From contig NZ_JAECZC010000098.1 in the NCBI RefSeq assembly GCF_016056305.1, forward strand, positions 1 to 55,805: 55,805 nt of DNA, written 5' to 3'. Origin of the DNA: Amazonocrinis nigriterrae CENA67 (GTDB lineage: Bacteria > Cyanobacteriota > Cyanobacteriia > Cyanobacteriales > Nostocaceae). The notes below the pieces were generated by a model. It was not told the DNA's origin. It did no database searches and saw only the letters and a program-made list of their open reading frames with translations. Positions 54,988 through 55,805 of the stretch are shown here, in pieces (positions within the stretch are counted from its first letter, which is position 1; each line of letters begins with the position of its first letter). The position numbers and the translations under genes were made by a program.

Positions 54988-55805
54988 TTAGGAGGAGTTA
55001 AAACAGTAAAAATCGTCAACAGGAGTAGAAGGAAAAGAACTCCAACGATGAAGTTGAATAGGAAGATGGTTGAGTAAATTAGCAATCAGGGTTAACAATC
55101 CCTGGAGAAAACAAGAAAGATGACGTTGAGGATGAAGGTTAAGAGGTTGAGAAAATACAATGTGGTGAGATGGAAGTGTTTCTAAATTTGGGGGAGATGA
55201 TTGATTTTCAGCTTCACCCTTACGGGTTCGGTAGTTGCTTTCCGACGCAAGGCGACAGGAACGCACTACCTCACCACCAAGCATAACCATCCAAAGGGTA
55301 GAAACTGCGATCGCTAACCTGCATACGTTCAGCACGTTGAGGGTCAAGTAAACGGTGTTGTGCCACTGCCAACCGTCAGATTTAACATCGCGGTGAGGGG
55401 GTCGCAGTCTTGGCGGTTCCCGTCGATTGCGAACCCCCGAACCCGAAGGGTAAACGCATTCAGTGCTAGGACGTAAACCGTACCAAACAGCCGAAGCGCG
55501 AGTTGGTTCAATGTCAGTCAGAATCAACCACGGGTCTTGATAGCCGATATCCCAACGTGCCAGTAATGTGCATTTGAGTGGATTGGTTTTAAAACAAATA
55601 ATCTGACCTGACCAAGATTGTGCAGGAGCAGAGACTACATCTACCAATAGATGCCATGTGTGACTAGGTGGAACTCGATAAGTCCCTTGATGGTTAATAC
55701 GTAAAAACGGATGCCAGCCAGCATCGACAATGAGTTGATATAACCAATCTGCATACAGGCCTCGATCAGCCGTGACTATCACTTGAAATCTACTGGGAAT
55801 CACAC
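54988..55805 (-). pseudogene. Degraded IS4-like DDE transposase, runs off the window
   Basis: The frame enters at the right edge, so the N-terminus is missing. VIVTADRGLYADWLYQLIVD and WLILTDIEPTRASAVWYGLR are the first two DDE blocks. The third acidic block should read roughly ECGF-DVKSDGWQWHNT. Here about 25 foreign residues (VYPSGSGVRNRREPP and on) lie between EC and DVKSDGWQWHNT, coded by a segment with an ACCCGAAGGGT palindrome. A second odd stretch follows near SNYRTRKGEAENQSS. The protein is unlikely to be active. Confidence 0.7.

Overview
The window reads as chromosome from a filamentous, probably heterocyst-forming cyanobacterium. The signs are many HIP1 octamers (GCGATCGC); photosystem II genes (psbA, psb27); a trans-spliced dnaE half gene that begins with a C-terminal split-intein piece; PEP carboxylase; cofH; several protein families seen mainly in cyanobacteria (DUF3370, DUF3318, DUF1574, SLH-OprB porin); and many 7-base tandem repeats and pyrimidine-rich repeats of the kind abundant in Nostocales. 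The species cannot be named from the sequence alone.

Layout. 1-820: edge of an IS630-type transposase gene and a decayed PEP-CTERM gene. 1325-3851: small stress or envelope genes (hypothetical, lipoprotein, CsbD) and a protein made of five 19-residue repeats. 4101-6098: uvrB. 6187-8405: an accessory patch of toxin-antitoxin genes (PIN protein, VapBC-like pair, BrnA with a truncated BrnT). 8465-13922: hydrolase, RodZ-like protein, gatA and the C-terminal dnaE half. 14450-14995: a lone PD-(D/E)XK-like protein. 15105-16187: psbA. 16385-21111: an MBOAT/DUF1574 pair probably involved in polysaccharide O-acylation. 21331-29351: ppc and small conserved genes, including two overlapping RelE-like genes. 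29475-41292: an envelope or glycan block with four GT39-type membrane glycosyltransferases, a GT2-GtrA fusion, an acyltransferase and a dimethylformamidase-like exported protein. 42002-46029: cofH, psb27 and an exported GHL10-type glycosidase. 46214-49432: an AT-rich decayed island next to tRNA-Phe. 49508-54359: znuBCA and a divergent porin with a Zur-type box between them. 54988-55805: edge of a degraded IS4-like transposase.

The most interesting system is a retron at about 47628-48878. It has a reverse transcriptase with the retron NAxxH, YADD and xTG motifs. Upstream, on the same strand, lies a compact structured region flanked by a1/a2 inverted repeats, with an AGC branch-site candidate directly after a1. 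It lies in a decayed island bounded by a truncated integrase and tRNA-Phe, beside a broken AlbA_2/TPR gene that could be a partner or unrelated debris. Secondary highlights are in-frame tandem-repeat insertions inside ppc and a glycosyltransferase, the 19-residue repeat protein, two overlapping RelE-like toxins without an evident antitoxin, and a brnT gene truncated exactly at an attC-like inverted repeat.

All functional calls come from reading motifs by eye; no database search was run.
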